64,000 bases of DNA from Manis javanica (taxonomy: Eukaryota > Chordata > Mammalia > Pholidota > Manidae): assembly GCF_040802235.1 (NCBI RefSeq), contig NC_133170.1, positions 6,277,001-6,341,000 on the forward strand, written 5' to 3'. Numbering within the stretch: the first letter of the stretch is position 1; each line of letters begins with the position of its first letter. The position numbers and the translations under genes were made by a program. The notes beneath the pieces were generated by a model. That model had not been told where the DNA came from. It made no database searches and saw only the letters and a list, made by a program, of their open reading frames with translations. This document shows, in pieces, positions 31,960 to 45,300 of the stretch.

Positions 31960-32045
31960 TTAACATATCAGCTCCTAGAGGCCAGGGATTTTTGACTGCT
32001 CACTTCACTGATGCATCCCCAGCCCCTGGAAAGTGACAGGATAGT
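31960..32045 (+). mobile_element. L2 3'-end fragment
   Basis: Shows the L2 tail pattern: cagctcctagaggccaggga, then gatgcatccccagcccctgg. Short and diverged. Confidence 0.55.
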
Positions 32046-33947
32046 TGCCATCTCATTCCACTCTGAGTAACAGATTGTAATGAGCTTATGAGGGCAAAGT
32101 GCAATGACCAGGTGCATCATGGGGCACTTTTTCTAGTCTGAAGGGGAAGAGAAGAAGTTCAAGTCTTCCTAAAGTCACACGATTTCATCTCCATGAGGGC
32201 AAGGACCACTTACAGTAGGGGCAGCTGTGCACTACACACCTTCAGTGGGTACCGTTCACCTGCACAGCCAGACACAGTGGCCCTGAGGAACCTGCTTGAT
32301 TTGTTCAGGAGGATACACGGTAGGTAGTCAGTAACACTTGAATGAAATAGTATCTAAGCCAAGACATAAAGGTCCACCTGGTGTTTTGGCATCTTAGCAA
32401 GTTTTATGCACATTCCCTTCTCTCCTATTTTTCTTTTTAAAAACATAAATTTCAGACACCAAGTGAGACAAAAATTTCAGAACTTCTAAAAACAGATGAG
32501 ATTTATTCCAATTCCTTTTATTTTCTATCAAAGATAATATTATGTAATAGATATTACCCACTTTGCTTCTCAGCCCTGTGTTGATGGAGCTTTTTTCTCT
32601 GAGCCTGTATGCTTTCTGAGAAGAAAAAGGGGATGAAGGGAGAGGGTAGGCTCATGGGGACACTTCAAAAGCAGGACCAGTAACTGCTTCCTAGGGGCAG
32701 GGTGCCCTGGGGGCCAAAATGACACAACTAGGACTGTTCCCCTTCTTTATGGCACTGCCAGACATAAGGTTTTCCTGTTTGCTAATGACAAATTTAAAAG
32801 AGCAAGCATATTCCAGAAAGACAAACATCATCAATGTTGCACAGTATTATGTATTTCCATTTAAATTATAAAAAGCTCTTGGGATGGACCATCTGAGCCC
32901 TGTAGTCACATGCTTCAGGAACTGCAGTGACTACCGTTTAATTCTGTTTGAGAAGCAAGAACCATCATATGGCCAGTGCTCAGAAGTCCTCCTATCACCA
33001 CCAGGTAGGTTTAAGCAGGTCTGTCCAGTGCTTGTCTAGACTCGAGAGCACCGAGTTCATCAGGCACAGAGGAAAAGAAACATGTTTGAGGCTTTGAAAA
33101 AAGAATAGTCATTTTTTTTTAAAAAAACGTAAGGCAGGATACTGTATGTGCAACAAAGCACCAGTCTGGGTTTTTCACATTTTAAGTTCAGAACACTCTT
33201 ACCTATGATAGGATAACATGTCTCTCAGTGAGTTGCTCTGGAATCACAGTAAGTCATTATCTGGGACTGTCTCCCAAGCTTTTAAAAAATCTCTTCTTTG
33301 GCCGTCCCTGCCTCATTATAGGCTTAGGTACCTCATTCTCTGAAATCTGTTCAGTCCTGTGGGTGATGTGCAGGCAGTGGACCACCGACAGGCTGTAGGG
33401 GGCCTCACTGAGCAAGCTCCCTTGGGGTAGATGAGGTTGAGCAAATCTGGGAACTGAAACTAGGGCTCCCCCATTTCCCTAGTGCATGCGTTTCCTATTG
33501 CAGCCATAACAAGTTACTCAAAACTTAGTGGCTTCAAACAACAAACAAACAAAACCATTTACTCTGACGGACCGAGCTCTGCATTCCTTTCTGGGGCCTC
33601 TACAGACCAGACCACCCCTTGCCTTTTCCAGATCTGAAACTGCTCACATCCTAGCTCCTGACCCCCTTCCAGCATCTCTGGCCCTTCTGTCATCACCTCT
33701 CTCCCTGACCACAGCCAGAAAAGTTCTCTGCTTTGAAGAGCCCAGGATTAGATGGGCCCGTCTGGACAGCCCAAGACTGTCCGTACCTTTAATCATATTT
33801 GCAAAGTTCCCTCTGCTTTGTAAAGTTCACAGGCTGCAGGAGTTAGGGCACAGGCATGTTTTAAGTTACTTTGTTCACCTTAAGCTAATTTTAATAATAC
33901 AGCTTTAGATGGTTGGCTTCTATCCTGATCTTGATTCTTACAACTTG

Positions 33948-34085
33948 AGTTTTTTTTTTTAGTGAAGTTTAGTTGTTGATAATATAACATTATATTGGTT
34001 TCAGATGTACAACACAGTGATTTGACAATTACATACATTTTAAAGTGCTCACCACGAAAAGTGTAGTCACTGTCTGAGGGCATGG
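33948..34085 (-). mobile_element. L1 3'UTR fragment
   Basis: The plus strand reads gaagtttagttgttgataat and tggtttcagatgtacaacac, the reverse complement of a widespread L1 3'UTR. The same sequence type is found at 36190-36500 and 59612-60005. Confidence 0.7.
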
Positions 34086-34744
34086 CTATGTTCAAGGGGC
34101 TATTATTCTGCCTACCACACAAGGCTAAAATTATTGGTCTGGGGGTGGACCTGACTCAAGCATGGCCATTTAGAGGACCTCCCTGAGGATTTTTTAAAAT
34201 TGGGTTAACCAGAGCATTTTCTGTCTCCGGCTACAGAACTATAAGGATGTGAGTTACTGTCTCCAGAGATCATGTTTCTTACCACATGGAATGAACTGGC
34301 TTTGGAAACATAAGATAGACTCCTATTCACCATAAAAAAAATTTCCTAAATCCAACGATTGTCTCATACTTCTTCAGGTATAGATAGATATAGCCCATAA
34401 TCTAGGAATTCTAATCCCTAGTTAATCACCCCCTTTTTTCCTTGTTGCCCTTTTCCCATAATATTACTGAACGTTTGTTTGAGGGCTTACCGTGCGGGTG
34501 CCTGGGGGAGGCTCCAGGTGTCTAAGTGATGCATTTGCATAGTCAGTATACCGCAGAGCCGTGATCAAAACAAGCTATTTGGCAAATTCTTAATCCCTAC
34601 ATATACTGCCTCATTTCTTCATTCATTCAGTCATTTATTCAACACATTGATCAAATACGTACGAGACAAAGGGATCTTAGCCAGGCACTCTGCCTGCTAA
34701 AGGGAGGGGGGACTGTGGACATGACATCAACCTGCCTTTACACC

Positions 34745-34783
34745 TTAGCAGTGAGCTCCGTGAGGGCAGAGGTGGTGTCCTCT
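34745..34783 (+). mobile_element. L2 3'-end fragment hosting a solo LTR
   Basis: The run gtgagctccgtgagggcaga followed by ggtggtgtcctct is L2 3' tail. It continues after the inserted LTR at about 35125 with acatctattcagtgaccc. This shows the LTR landed inside an older L2. Confidence 0.6.
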
Positions 34784-35124
34784 TGTCTTCCCAATGGGTT
34801 TCAACACCGGGCAAGTTCACTCTTGATTCAGTGAAACTGAAGAAAGACAATGGAATGTTCTTGGGGTGAAAGCTTTATACCCAGCTTTATTCCCACAGTG
34901 GCAGGTCCCGTCCACCTCAGAGCAAGTCCGCATGCAAGCAGGTCTCTGTCTCTGGGCCTCTCTGCCCCCACAGCCGTCTCAGTCTCTGTCCCAGCCTCTC
35001 CTGCAGCCAAGAGCACTGGGCGGAGCTCTTTTATATAGAGTCAGTAAGACGTATTGCCCACACGTGTGCAGTGAGCGCGCAGGCCAGCGTCAGGTGAGAA
35101 TCCTGGCCGTAAGAACTTTCATTT
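34784..35124 (-). mobile_element. Solo LTR (family shared with 50734-51148)
   Basis: It has the same order of blocks as the copy at 50734-51148, with small gaps. On the minus strand there is a TATA-like element (about 35031-35038, tatataaaag), an R-like region, and an AATAAAG polyA signal near 34885-34890. It is flanked by tcctct (34778-34783 and about 35124-35129), a likely target duplication. One end is eroded, so the right boundary is uncertain by a few bases. No retroviral coding sequence adjoins it. Confidence 0.7.
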
Positions 35125-35303
35125 CCTCTACATCTATTCAGTGACCCATCTCCACTACCCAGTGTAATGCTTGTTACGTAGCACCACTCTACTGGACTTG
35201 GGGGTTCCCTTCCCTCTTAGGGGAAAATCTGGAATAACAAGGATTTAAGCAGCTCTGAACTGGTACCATTGCAACCATGATTTACAATCAAATGCCGCCA
35301 GAA

Positions 35304-35335
35304 CGTACCGAGGCCACCTCGTACCGAGGCCACCT
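35304..35335. repeat. Perfect 16-bp tandem duplication
   Basis: The unit cgtaccgaggccacct occurs twice head to tail. Confidence 0.95.
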
Positions 35336-36189
35336 CATCAGAACAGCTGCCGACTCACTCTGCTAGGGAGTAGTAGGCTGGCTTTGTTCTAACTTAAGAT
35401 CCCTTAGGAGAGGGAGTTTATTTTGGATTGCATGAATAACTGGAAATTATTTTAATAGTCCTTGCAAAAGATAATTCAGACTGTTTTTTACAGCACGTGC
35501 TTAATATTATTTTATGCCAACATTGTGACCATATGTCATGGCCAAACTGCCATTACCCATGCCTTCATATCAGAGTGTGCAACGTGCAAATCTAATGTGA
35601 CTGTAAAATAATACAAGTCCGATGGCAAAGCCTCTTTGTCCTATTTTGTAAACTGCCCTATTTCACAGATGATCAAGTAAACAGCTTTCATCAGGAGCCT
35701 GCGCTGCTCCCCAGGCCTCGAGCTTCACACACTTTGGCAGTAGGTGCAGGAAACTGTGGACGGCGAATGGGTCGCTGGTTCAGAAGCCAGCCCTTGATCT
35801 GGCAAGACACTGACAGCCCGTTAGAGGGCAGTGTGACAACACGATTAAGAGTAGTACAGGCCTCTCATCTCCCCAGACTATTTTCTTCTCTTTGCCCCAC
35901 ACCCATTTCCCAATGGAAACTAGCCCTTCCTTCAATCCTCCCACACTCAAAACATGTGGCCCTTTTACTGTTTGAGATAACAGAGTGAGTTTACGCCGCA
36001 GTAATGTCAACAACCGAAAATTACATGCTAGACCTCCCTGTTCTTCAACTACTTAAACAGCCTACCCTGTCTCTGGGAGTATCTCACTAGCCTCTTTTCT
36101 TGAGTAGAACTGCACTCAAGGATCCCAAAATGTCGTTTGGTGTCCTTAGAAGCTCCTCAAATCTCCTTTTTCCTCTGCTTTTTGTTTTT

Positions 36190-36500
36190 TTGTTTTAATT
36201 TTTTACTGAAGTAGAGTTGACCTAATATATTGTTTTCAGGTATCCCACATGTTGATTCGGCATTTATGTACATTCCATAACGCTCGCCACTCTAAGTGTC
36301 GTTACCATCTGTCATCATACAAAGTTATTACACTATCACTGACTATATTCCCTATGCTGTCCTTTTCTTCCCTGGTCTGGAGGCTTCCTTTTTCTTTCCC
36401 CTCCACCAGCTCCATTAGCCCACACTTCATGGTCAAGAGAATTTACATGCTACTGCTTAAACAACCTACACTGTCTTGGTTAACTACGTCGCGTCCCCAG
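36190..36500 (-). mobile_element. L1 3'UTR fragment
   Basis: The plus strand reads actgaagtagagttgaccta, then atcatacaaagttattacac and tgactatattccctatgctg, the antisense L1 3'UTR pattern. The ORF at 36249-36521 is a shadow of this. Confidence 0.7.
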
Positions 36501-37379
36501 AGGCTCATGGGTGCCCTGTGATAAAGAAGAGGGACATCCTTCCTGGATTTCTTCCCTTAGCAGCCCAGCCTCGTTAGAGACTCCAAACATCTTTCTTTTC
36601 TAATTCCCCAACCAGTCCGTCTAACCAGAAGTGGGCAACATGAGTCAATCTGAGTTTTAAGAACCAACATTCTAGAAATGCTATATAATTGTGAAGGATG
36701 ATAAGACTTATGCTCCAGCAACTGTAACATTAGTGAAGAAGGCAGTATATCATCAAGTACAGTATAGGCATAAAGGTTTTTCTAACAGTTGACCTTTCTT
36801 TCTGAAGGCTTTTATTTATTCTAATTCCTCTTCAGTTACTGAATGTTTGGCTAAATGGATAAATGGATAGATGGATGGATGAATGAATGATTGAATCAAT
36901 GTTTTGCATATTAAATACACTTCATCTGGGCTAGTCAGGTTATTTTAGAACTACTACAGCATGAGGGAAAAGTTCTGAATGTATCAGGCACTTGAAGAAG
37001 CCATGACCTTACTCCTAACCCCTATGCTATAAAATCGGAGTAATAATATAACTACTAAGGAACGACCTACTAAAAAGCAAAAGTGAGTTTTTTAACAGCA
37101 TGAGCAGTACTCGTAAACTAACTCAAAAGTAGAAAGTGATGTATGCCCAAACCCAGGCAGCAATCTTAGATGTGTGCCACTATTCACCCCAGTGGCAAAA
37201 CAAAAGCGACCAAAGTAAAAATGACAAGAGGAGAACAGGCGTTATGCTTTCGTTAGGTACTCATGACACAACAGTGAACAAAACACATTCATTAGCATTC
37301 CTCAAAACTCAAATCTTTCTTCTCATTCCCACCTCTCAAGAAGAAAATGGGCAAGTAACCAGAGTTAATATAACAGAGG

Positions 37380-37915
37380 CCAGCACATAGGAAAGGGGCC
37401 TCACCTGGGCTTCCTGGGTTAAAGGATGAATAAGAGCTGATCTGACAAGAGGAAGGACTTCCAAACCAGGCAGAGGGAGCAGCTTGTGCAAAAGTGAAGA
37501 ACAAGGGAAGAATATGATACATCCTGGATGCCTCAAATACTTCCGTGTGACTAAATGTAAGGAATGAGGGCCTGGGAGGGAATGGTGAGTGGCCAGGCTA
37601 GTAGCTGGTCAGAGCTCATGAGAATGAGTAGCTACAGACATATCCTGAAGGTAGGAGAAAATCAGAAGACTGAGCAAAGAGACACATGGTCTTGAGAAGT
37701 TTGTAAAGATCACCCCCTCCCATGGAATTGGGACTGGGTAGGGGACAACGGGAAACCAGATACGGAGTGCTGCAGCGATTCAAGCCAGAGATGACGGGAA
37801 TGTACACGGGGGTGGTAATAATGGAGGAGGAGACACATTTAGAGTAGATGCACTTGTCCAGGGAACATAGATAAGAAGAAAAAATGGCCAGGGGCAGAAT
37901 GGGCAATAGGAACAT
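37380..37915 (-). mobile_element. L2 LINE fragment
   Basis: The plus strand has the antisense L2 pattern: aaaccaggcagagggagcag, cttgtgcaaaagtgaagaac, then ggcctgggagggaatgg and ttcaagccagagatgacggg. Highly diverged and not open. Confidence 0.6.
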
Positions 37916-38489
37916 TTAAAAGGAGACAAAAGAAGGATATTAAAGAAAGAAACCATAAAATAGTGACCAGAAAGATAAAAGAAAAAAACAGGACAGAATG
38001 GCTTGTTGAAACATACTTCAACCTCCTTCTTACGGCCTTGTCTTTGCTTCAGAAGCTAAAACACTAAAAACTATGCTTTTCAATATGTTTGCATATTGTT
38101 CTAAGTGTTCCAGAAATAATTTTAGTTCTGTAAAACAGGTGCATTCATTCACTCAAGGCTTAAATCCTGCACTAAACTGTGGGAAGGTGGAGGAGTTCCC
38201 CAGGCATCCAAGTTGCCTGCGCACGTCCTGGGAGGTGTGGCACGGCCCTACAGCTGACGGCTCTCTGTCGATGCTTTCCTGATTCTCAGGCGCTGGCTGA
38301 AGAGATGCTGCAAGGAGCCCCTCACTGTGCTAAATGTATCAATAAGGCTTGGTGCCCAGTTGTTCTGGGAGTAATTCCTGGGGATCTGGCCTAGAGCCTG
38401 TTTTCCAGTCATTCTGATAGACTTGCAAGCATCTAATTCCTTGTATTAAATCTTTTTCTGCATAAACTTGGAAGAGGAACATATTCATT

Positions 38490-38990
38490 TCCTAGGGCCG
38501 CTGTGGCAAAGGACCACCAGCTGGCTGGTGTAGACCAACAGGCTTCTCTTGTCTCACAGTTCTAGAAGCTGGAAGCCGCAAATCGAGATGTCGGCAGATT
38601 GGTTCCTTTTGAGGGCTGTGAGAGAGAATCTGTTCTAGCCGCTCCCCTGGCTCTTGGTGACCCCAAGCATTTCTTGGCTTTAGCAGCAAAACTGATCTCT
38701 GCCTCCATTTTCACAAGGCAGTCTGCTCCCTGGATGTGTTTACACCACCTTCTTTCTGCGCACGCCTCTCTGTGTCCATATGTCCTTCTTTTATAAAGAC
38801 ACCAGTCCTATTGGATTGGGGCTCACACTAATGACCTCATTTTAAGAGACAGAAAAAGGATTTTAATTTGAAACAATGTTAACTTGATAACCTCTATAAA
38901 AACCCTATTTCCAAATGAGATTATATTCTGAGGTACCAGGGGTTAGACCTTGAACCCATCTTTTGGGGGAAATGCAATTCAGTCTCTATA
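38490..38990 (-). mobile_element. MLT1-like solo LTR
   Basis: The plus strand runs cctagggccgctgtggcaaa, ctcacagttctagaagctgg, ctgatctctgcctccatttt and ttataaagacaccagtccta, ending ttttgggggaaatgcaattc. This is the reverse-complement order of the common MaLR-type LTR also present at 16785-17190. Confidence 0.7.
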
Positions 38991-39489
38991 GCAAGAAGCA
39001 AGACAGGAACATTGGCATTCATTAAATATTCATATGGTTCTCAAATTTCCCAGCCTCCCTTGCAGTTTGTTGTGGCCATGTGACTAATTTGGCAGTAACT
39101 GTGAGCAGAGGTGGCATGTTTCTCCTGAGCTGGGCCAGTGAAAAGCCCTGCCGCAGCCTCTAGCTGAACCCTCCGTGGGCCTGGGTCCCTGTGTGTCTAT
39201 GTAGAATAGAGTCCCCTGTCAAAACACATTAGACATGTAACACGGAGCAAGAAAAAAGCCTTTGTGGTGTAGGGACACTGAGATTTAGAGGTCTATTGTA
39301 GCAGTTGGTGTTAATTATTCTCATTAACCCAGCAGTCTACCCCCGATGGATACATTATAGGAAAAGTTCCTGTCCTGGGAGTTCAGCTTGTGTCCTGAAG
39401 TGGGCTTTTTAAAGCATCTGCTAAAAAATAGATATGCCTCTTCCAACAAAGAATATTGAAGGATAAGAGCATAAAAACCTCAACATATC

Positions 39490-39850
39490 CACCTTAGTCT
39501 GCTCGGACCGCTGTAACAAGACACCACAGGCTGGGAGACTTAAGCAATAGACATTTACTTTCTCACAGTTCTGGGAGGTTGGAAGTCCAACATAGGTGTC
39601 AGGCAAGACCCCTCTTTTTAGCCGGCATATGTCTGCCTTCTTGTGGTGTCCGCACATAGCCTTTCCTCTGCGCACATGTGGAGAGGGCCCTCTAGTGTCC
39701 CTTTCTCCTCTTAGCAGGACACCAGTCCTGCTGGACCCCCACCCTTATGGCCATTTAACCTAGTTACCTCTTTACAAGCCCTATCTCCAGAGTCACACTG
39801 GGCCTTGGGGTTTCAACACAAGTTTAAGGGGGACACAAATCAGATCATGG
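39490..39850 (-). mobile_element. MLT1-like solo LTR, second adjacent copy
   Basis: Same family layout: ccttagtctgctcggaccgc, tttctcacagttctgggagg, caggacaccagtcctgctgg, ending gggggacacaaatcagatca. It lies about 500 bp from the copy at 38490-38990 in the same orientation. The two sequences are well diverged from each other. Confidence 0.7.
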
Positions 39851-39869
39851 CACTATCCTTAAATGAAAA

Positions 39870-40690
39870 ATGTAAATTATAAAAAACTCCACAGCTCTGA
39901 TCACAGTCTCCAGGTGGGAACCACTGTTAATAGCTTTTCTCGGTTCTTCATACTTTTCACTGTTCAGACACAAACATATAAATTAGGTCATACTACACAG
40001 AGTTCTATTTTTTCAGTTAGAGCCAAGAAAAGCTCCTTTTATTATAGATTTTCTTCACTTATTGCTGCATTATGGGTATCTTTCATATCACTACATAAAA
40101 ATTCCCAAATATTCTTTCCAACAGCAGCATAGTAGTCTTTTGTAAGGATTATGAGAATTTATTTAAAAGTTTTTCTCTTGGTAGATGATAGATCACTTTG
40201 AAGTTCTTATTATGGGCAATGTTGCAGAAAATATCCTGATACACATATATATTCATACTTAGGTTATTATTTCAGTGGGGTACATTCCTAGAATTGGAAT
40301 TGCTAAGTCAAAGTATACGCATATTTAAAATCTAAATAGGTATTGCATGTCAGTTTATCCTCCAAGTAAAAATATACGGAGTGCCCATTTCCCCCTGCCC
40401 ACACTAGGGTAGTATCAATTTCTTTAGTTTATTAATTTAATAGGTTAAAAAGCAATCATTATTTTTAAATTTGTATTTCATTGTTAGTGAATTTCTGCAT
40501 ATATTGACCCTTGATGTTTCTTTTTCTATGAATTCCTATTCATATTCTTTGCATATTCATATTTTTCCATCCCATTGATATTTTAAAATGTTCATTTGTA
40601 ATAGTTCTTTATATATATTATGACAAATAAGCTTTGTTTTATGTACATTGCAAATTTTTTCTCTCGATATGCATTTTGTCTTTCAATTTG
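39870..40690 (-). mobile_element. Old L1 (L1M/HAL1-like) fragment
   Basis: The plus strand carries gtgggaaccactgttaatag, then acattcctagaattggaatt and ttcattgttagtgaatttct. This is the antisense 3' region of an old mammalian L1. Fragmented and non-coding. Confidence 0.6.
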
Positions 40691-40699
40691 GTTAACGGT

Positions 40700-40760
40700 A
40701 GTCTTAAATGTATGGAAGTGAACTTACAGGACCTCTTAGTCTTAAATGTATGGAAGTGAA
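40700..40760. repeat. 38-bp period tandem duplication
   Basis: The 23-bp core beginning agtcttaaatgtatggaag occurs at 40700-40722 and again at 40738-40760, with a unique spacer between. A local duplication at the edge of the L1 fragment. Confidence 0.9.
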
Positions 40761-41329
40761 GTTACTGGCCTTCTTACGGGTAGATGGTACAGGATATGTG
40801 CATTGAGGGTTAGGAGTCAAGCTCTAGGCTGGGGCAGAAAGGGCCTCTACAAATGCCTACTTAGTACCTAAGGGCAGCACGTAGAATGCTTATCTAACAA
40901 TCAGCCCGGCCTATTCGCTTGATAAACAGAATCTTGAAGAGGAGCTTTTCATGTGTTCATGAGCACCAGTGCTGAGCCCACCAGCCACCTCACACTCCCA
41001 GGGTCCCCTGATGCCCAGGGGCTTTGGCTGAGACTGGAACCTTCTGGAAGAGCAGAAATGGCGAGAAGACTTGGTCTACAGCACTATATTAAGGAAGCAT
41101 TTGAAAAACAGAAAGATAGAGGTACCTGTACATTTATACATACAACAAATTACACTTGCTTATGATACCAAATAATGGTTTTCAAAAAGACAGGGGAACA
41201 ATGAGCAACAAAAATATAAACAATAAGAATCTCACAACACTAGAAGCTAAAGGACCATTAGCTTCAATATTAGCTTCCTTCTTTAAAGGAAATTTTCAAC
41301 ATTTAAAATTTTAATTTCTACCCTTAGTG

Positions 41330-41445
41330 TCCTTCAAATCAGGAAACCAGGGCTGCCAGAGCTGAAATGATGTGCCCGGGTGCACAGCTCCAGTTCCCAG
41401 CAGAGACAGGATTAGAACTCAGTTCTTTAGACAGTTTGACAAAAC
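41330..41445 (+). mobile_element. MIR fragment
   Basis: The run ggctgccagagctgaaatga, then cagagacaggattagaactc corresponds to the 3' half of MIR ('agctagtaagtggcagagcc...ggattcgaacc'). Confidence 0.55.
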
Positions 41446-41478
41446 CTGCCTGATTTAGGAGTTCCTTATATCTACAGA

Positions 41479-41573
41479 TTAAATATATATATATATATAA
41501 ATGTATAAATATATATATATATATATAAATAAATGTATAAATATATAAATAAATATATATATATATATATATA
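41479..41573. repeat. Interrupted (TA)n microsatellite
   Basis: About 95 bp of alternating TA with aaatgtataaa and aataaat interruptions. Likely length-variable and prone to assembly error. Confidence 0.95.
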
Positions 41574-42114
41574 CATTTTTAAATGTGGCTTTTAGCAGAA
41601 TTAAAATGTCATGTTACCAAACAGGCTTGTGCAATCCTTCTGTGTCCCCGTCTGAGACCGGCCTGTCTGGTACACACACATATATTTGCAAGGCCCTTTC
41701 TGCCCCAGCCTGCTTCCCCCTGCTGATGAACATATACAAATCCCCTCTTGGTAGAAGATGAACCCAGGCCTTGAAGCCAGCTCAAAGCCTCAAGAAGTAA
41801 CAGCCCAGTTTTGCCCTGATATTGACTTCAGCTAGACCATCAGTTCCCAGGATCAGAAACCGAGAGGCCTCCGGCCTGTGCGTCCACCCTGCAGGCTCTC
41901 TGAAAGCCACTTTCCTGCCCTCGTCCCTACTCACCTTCTTGCCACCTGTGTGTCAGAGATCGCCCATCTCACTCTCCAGGGCCCACCATCAAACATCAGC
42001 TACCTTGACAGTCCTCTTTTATCACACCAAAACAAAGGTGGGTCCCCCAAAGGCTGTTTTTAGATCTTTTTTTTTTTACCCTAGGGTGGAAATTGATTTT
42101 TAAAATAATAAAAG

Positions 42115-42350
42115 GGAAGGTAAAAGTCAGCTGAGCTCTGTGGGGAACTCATCAAATCCCTCACCCGAGAGGTAACTACTGTTAAGGATTCTTATGTGCA
42201 CTTTCAGAATCTTGCACCCATGTGTAAGCAGGAGTAGAGTCTTAGTTTTACAACTTCTTTAAATTTTCACTTGCTATCTTGCAGGCGTCTTTCCACATCA
42301 ACGTATGTAGCATTTTTAACACTGCTAAATATATGCATGTAGGAAGAATG
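42115..42350 (-). mobile_element. Probable old L1 fragment
   Basis: The plus strand reads gaggtaactactgttaagga and gcaggcgtctttccacatca, similar to the block at 39870-40690. Short and diverged. Confidence 0.4.
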
Positions 42351-45300
42351 CAATTTGTTTTTCAAACAGCACTGATGCCTCAGAAGACACCCAACGTAGG
42401 GGCTAGAACTTGAAAATGATTGTTGGAGCAAGTACTTCATATACTTAATATAATCTATGTATGGCGGAGGTATGTAACCTCAGATAGGTTACCTGTGCTA
42501 TCTGAGCTTCAGTTTTTCCATCTGCTAAAAGGAACCAACCTCCAGCCAAGAGGGTGGTGGGAGAATCTGATGGGAGACTGCATGTGGGCAACCTGGTGAG
42601 GTGGAAGTGGTGTTCGGCGGGGCAGTGTGTCATTCTTTAAAGCGTGGGTTTTACAGGCAGACAAAACATGCTTGAATCCAAGTTCTATTTATCACCAACT
42701 ACCTCCCTCTCTGCTTCCCAACTCTTCACTACGCAAACGAGGTGTATTTAAACTCTAGCTATGTTGAAGATAGGCTTTAAAGTCAGAACCCCTGTGCCCT
42801 TTCATTGTTGTCAAGTCATTTAAAGTCCCTTCTGTGGGCTCGGTCTTAACCCAGACATTCACAAGGAATGCAGTGAGATGTAATGAATAATGACAGAGCA
42901 CAGTCGGATCAGAATGTTGATCATTTAAGCCAAAAGGCCCCACAGAAGGCTTCTTTCTACAAGGCATACGTTTTCTCAGCAAATTAATTTCTTAAGTTCT
43001 CAGATGACTACTAACACCAGTTCTATTTCTCTGTTGAATTTACAAGTTCAGTAGGAACATGAATGATGAGAACATGTTGTGAGGGCAGGAAGTGGCCACT
43101 GGAGACTGAATCGGGAGCGGCCACGCTGAGAAATATCCTAAGTGGATGTTAAGCTAGAGAAATAGAGATGGCTCTGAAAGACACGTTTAGTAACCATAGT
43201 TCAAGTAAATGTAAGGACAGTGATTCTCAAACTCTGCAAGTCAGAGATCATATTCCCAGTCCAATATTTAGGCTGTTCTTGCCTTTCCATGAGTTCCCAG
43301 ATTTCACAGAGGTGGAGTCACTTTGCTCCAGGAACCTTATTGGAAAAGACTCACCAGCTATAGCCTGTGAACATAGGGGAACTACACGAGGCCCATAGGC
43401 ATTTGGTTGGATGCCATCATGTTTCCATCTGGACCGGAGGGCATTAGGGCACAGGCCAGGGCACAGGCCAGGGGGACCGGAGAGAGGAGAACAGGGTTGT
43501 AGGAAAGACAAGGCCAAGGCTCTGGAGCAGGGCTTCACCCGGCACTTACTGACCCTGGGAGTCGGGGACTCCGTCCTCGAGGGGCCTGTCCTGTGCATGA
43601 GGATTAAAGCAGCGCCCTAGGTGCCCCCCGGCGGCCCCTCCTCTCAGCTGGCCCCAACTCCCTTTCTCCTCTACATACATTTTGCTGCTTTAGAAAGCCT
43701 TTTTATGGATCCCTTAATGCCCTTCTTTTCAGCTAGAAGCTCTCTCTCTGTTCATTCTAGTCACCCACGTCAGGCCGAGACTTACCCTAGAGGCCCTTGG
43801 TGAGGCGCCTGGGCAGCCGAGAGGAGGGCAGAGGGCATGAGGTCACAGGGAGCCGGCCGGTGCATTGACAGGTTGTGGTTTCCGGCCTGAGTGCAACACT
43901 GGAGACCAACATCTCCCCCAAGTTGTAACTGTCACAGTGGGCAGGTAGAGGAAGGGGGTGAATCAGCAGCAGCAGGTAGCCCCAGGCACAACAGCACTGC
44001 AGCAGGCCCAGCACGGGCGTGCGTGCTCGCACTGCCCACCTGATTCGCAGGTGTTACCCCCTCCCACGCTCCTCCCACTCCAACCACCTGAGTGTTCCAT
44101 GATCCGTCCTCTGCCACAGACGGAACCCCGATAACAAGCTCAAGATGTTCCTTGAAGCAGTATTTAAACCAGTGAAAAGTAAGAAATGGCAGATTTGCTA
44201 AATAAATTGCAGTGAAGTATACATGCAATAATTCATATAAAACTTCTAGAACAGTGCCTGGCACACAGGGAAGCCCTCACATGATGACTTTCACTATGAC
44301 AACTTTCTTTTGAAGATAGAGAAGTGTTTAGGCTATGATGTAAAATGAAACTAGTATGACCCCAAGCTATAAATAGTGGATCCCTATTTTATAGAGAGAT
44401 AGAGATGACTTGGGGATCCCAGATCAAGACTATCCTTTGTCTATACCCTCAGGTCTATCCCTTGGATTGTTATGACTAGTGGGGTGGACATGCTTAAGGA
44501 ATTTGCACTGGTGTTCTTAGGGGGAATCAAATAAGGGAACAGAATCGGGAGCAAAGGCACCAGGAAGGACCGTAGGATGGCCTCATTCCCACCAGAGCTG
44601 GATAAGGGGTGGACTAGCACGGGAGCCGTCCGTGTTGCCACAGTATAAGGGATGTAAAGTATCCGTGAGCACTAGTCAACGTGGGAAAGTGATACACAGA
44701 AAAACGTGTACGGAATGCAGTTCATCATTCGCAAGTCCGAAGCCCCCAGGGGGCGCTCTTGAGCAACAGTAAATGGTCCCTAAACCGCTTCCCAGTGAAA
44801 ACTGGGTCTGATTTACTTTTTGAATAGAAGTATATACAACTCTCTTGCCAAAACTGAAGGACCCAGAATGTAAGAGGTTTCCAGCTGCCCCTAAAAGTCT
44901 TATTTCTTCACCCTCCTTTCTCTCCGCTAAATAAATGTTAAACACATTATTTGAAGTATTAATTTTTAAAGACACCAAATCACTTCTTTATCTAGGAGTT
45001 TATGTGGCCCCCACAGCCTCCTTCATCACAAAGAGCAGGATTATTGGCAGAAACTGAAGGACTTTTAATTTGTTGTGGTTTGGGTTGCTATTTTGGCCAA
45101 GGACTCTGTGAAGAAATACTAAGCTATCAGCAACCACATCATATAATCGGAGCTTAGGTGTCAAATAGTAACACAAGGTGCAGGAGCAGGGGGCTCCCCC
45201 TTTGAGGAGCCCAGCTTGGCTGCCGATAATACCCCAGCACTGCGAGCAAGTCGGGATCTGCCCTGCCACCTGCACTGCGGGCCGACTCAGGCAGTTAGCT

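Noticed and set aside
41479-41573. TA-rich tract considered as a replication origin or matrix-attachment site
   Set aside because: It is a plain dinucleotide repeat with no supporting motif.
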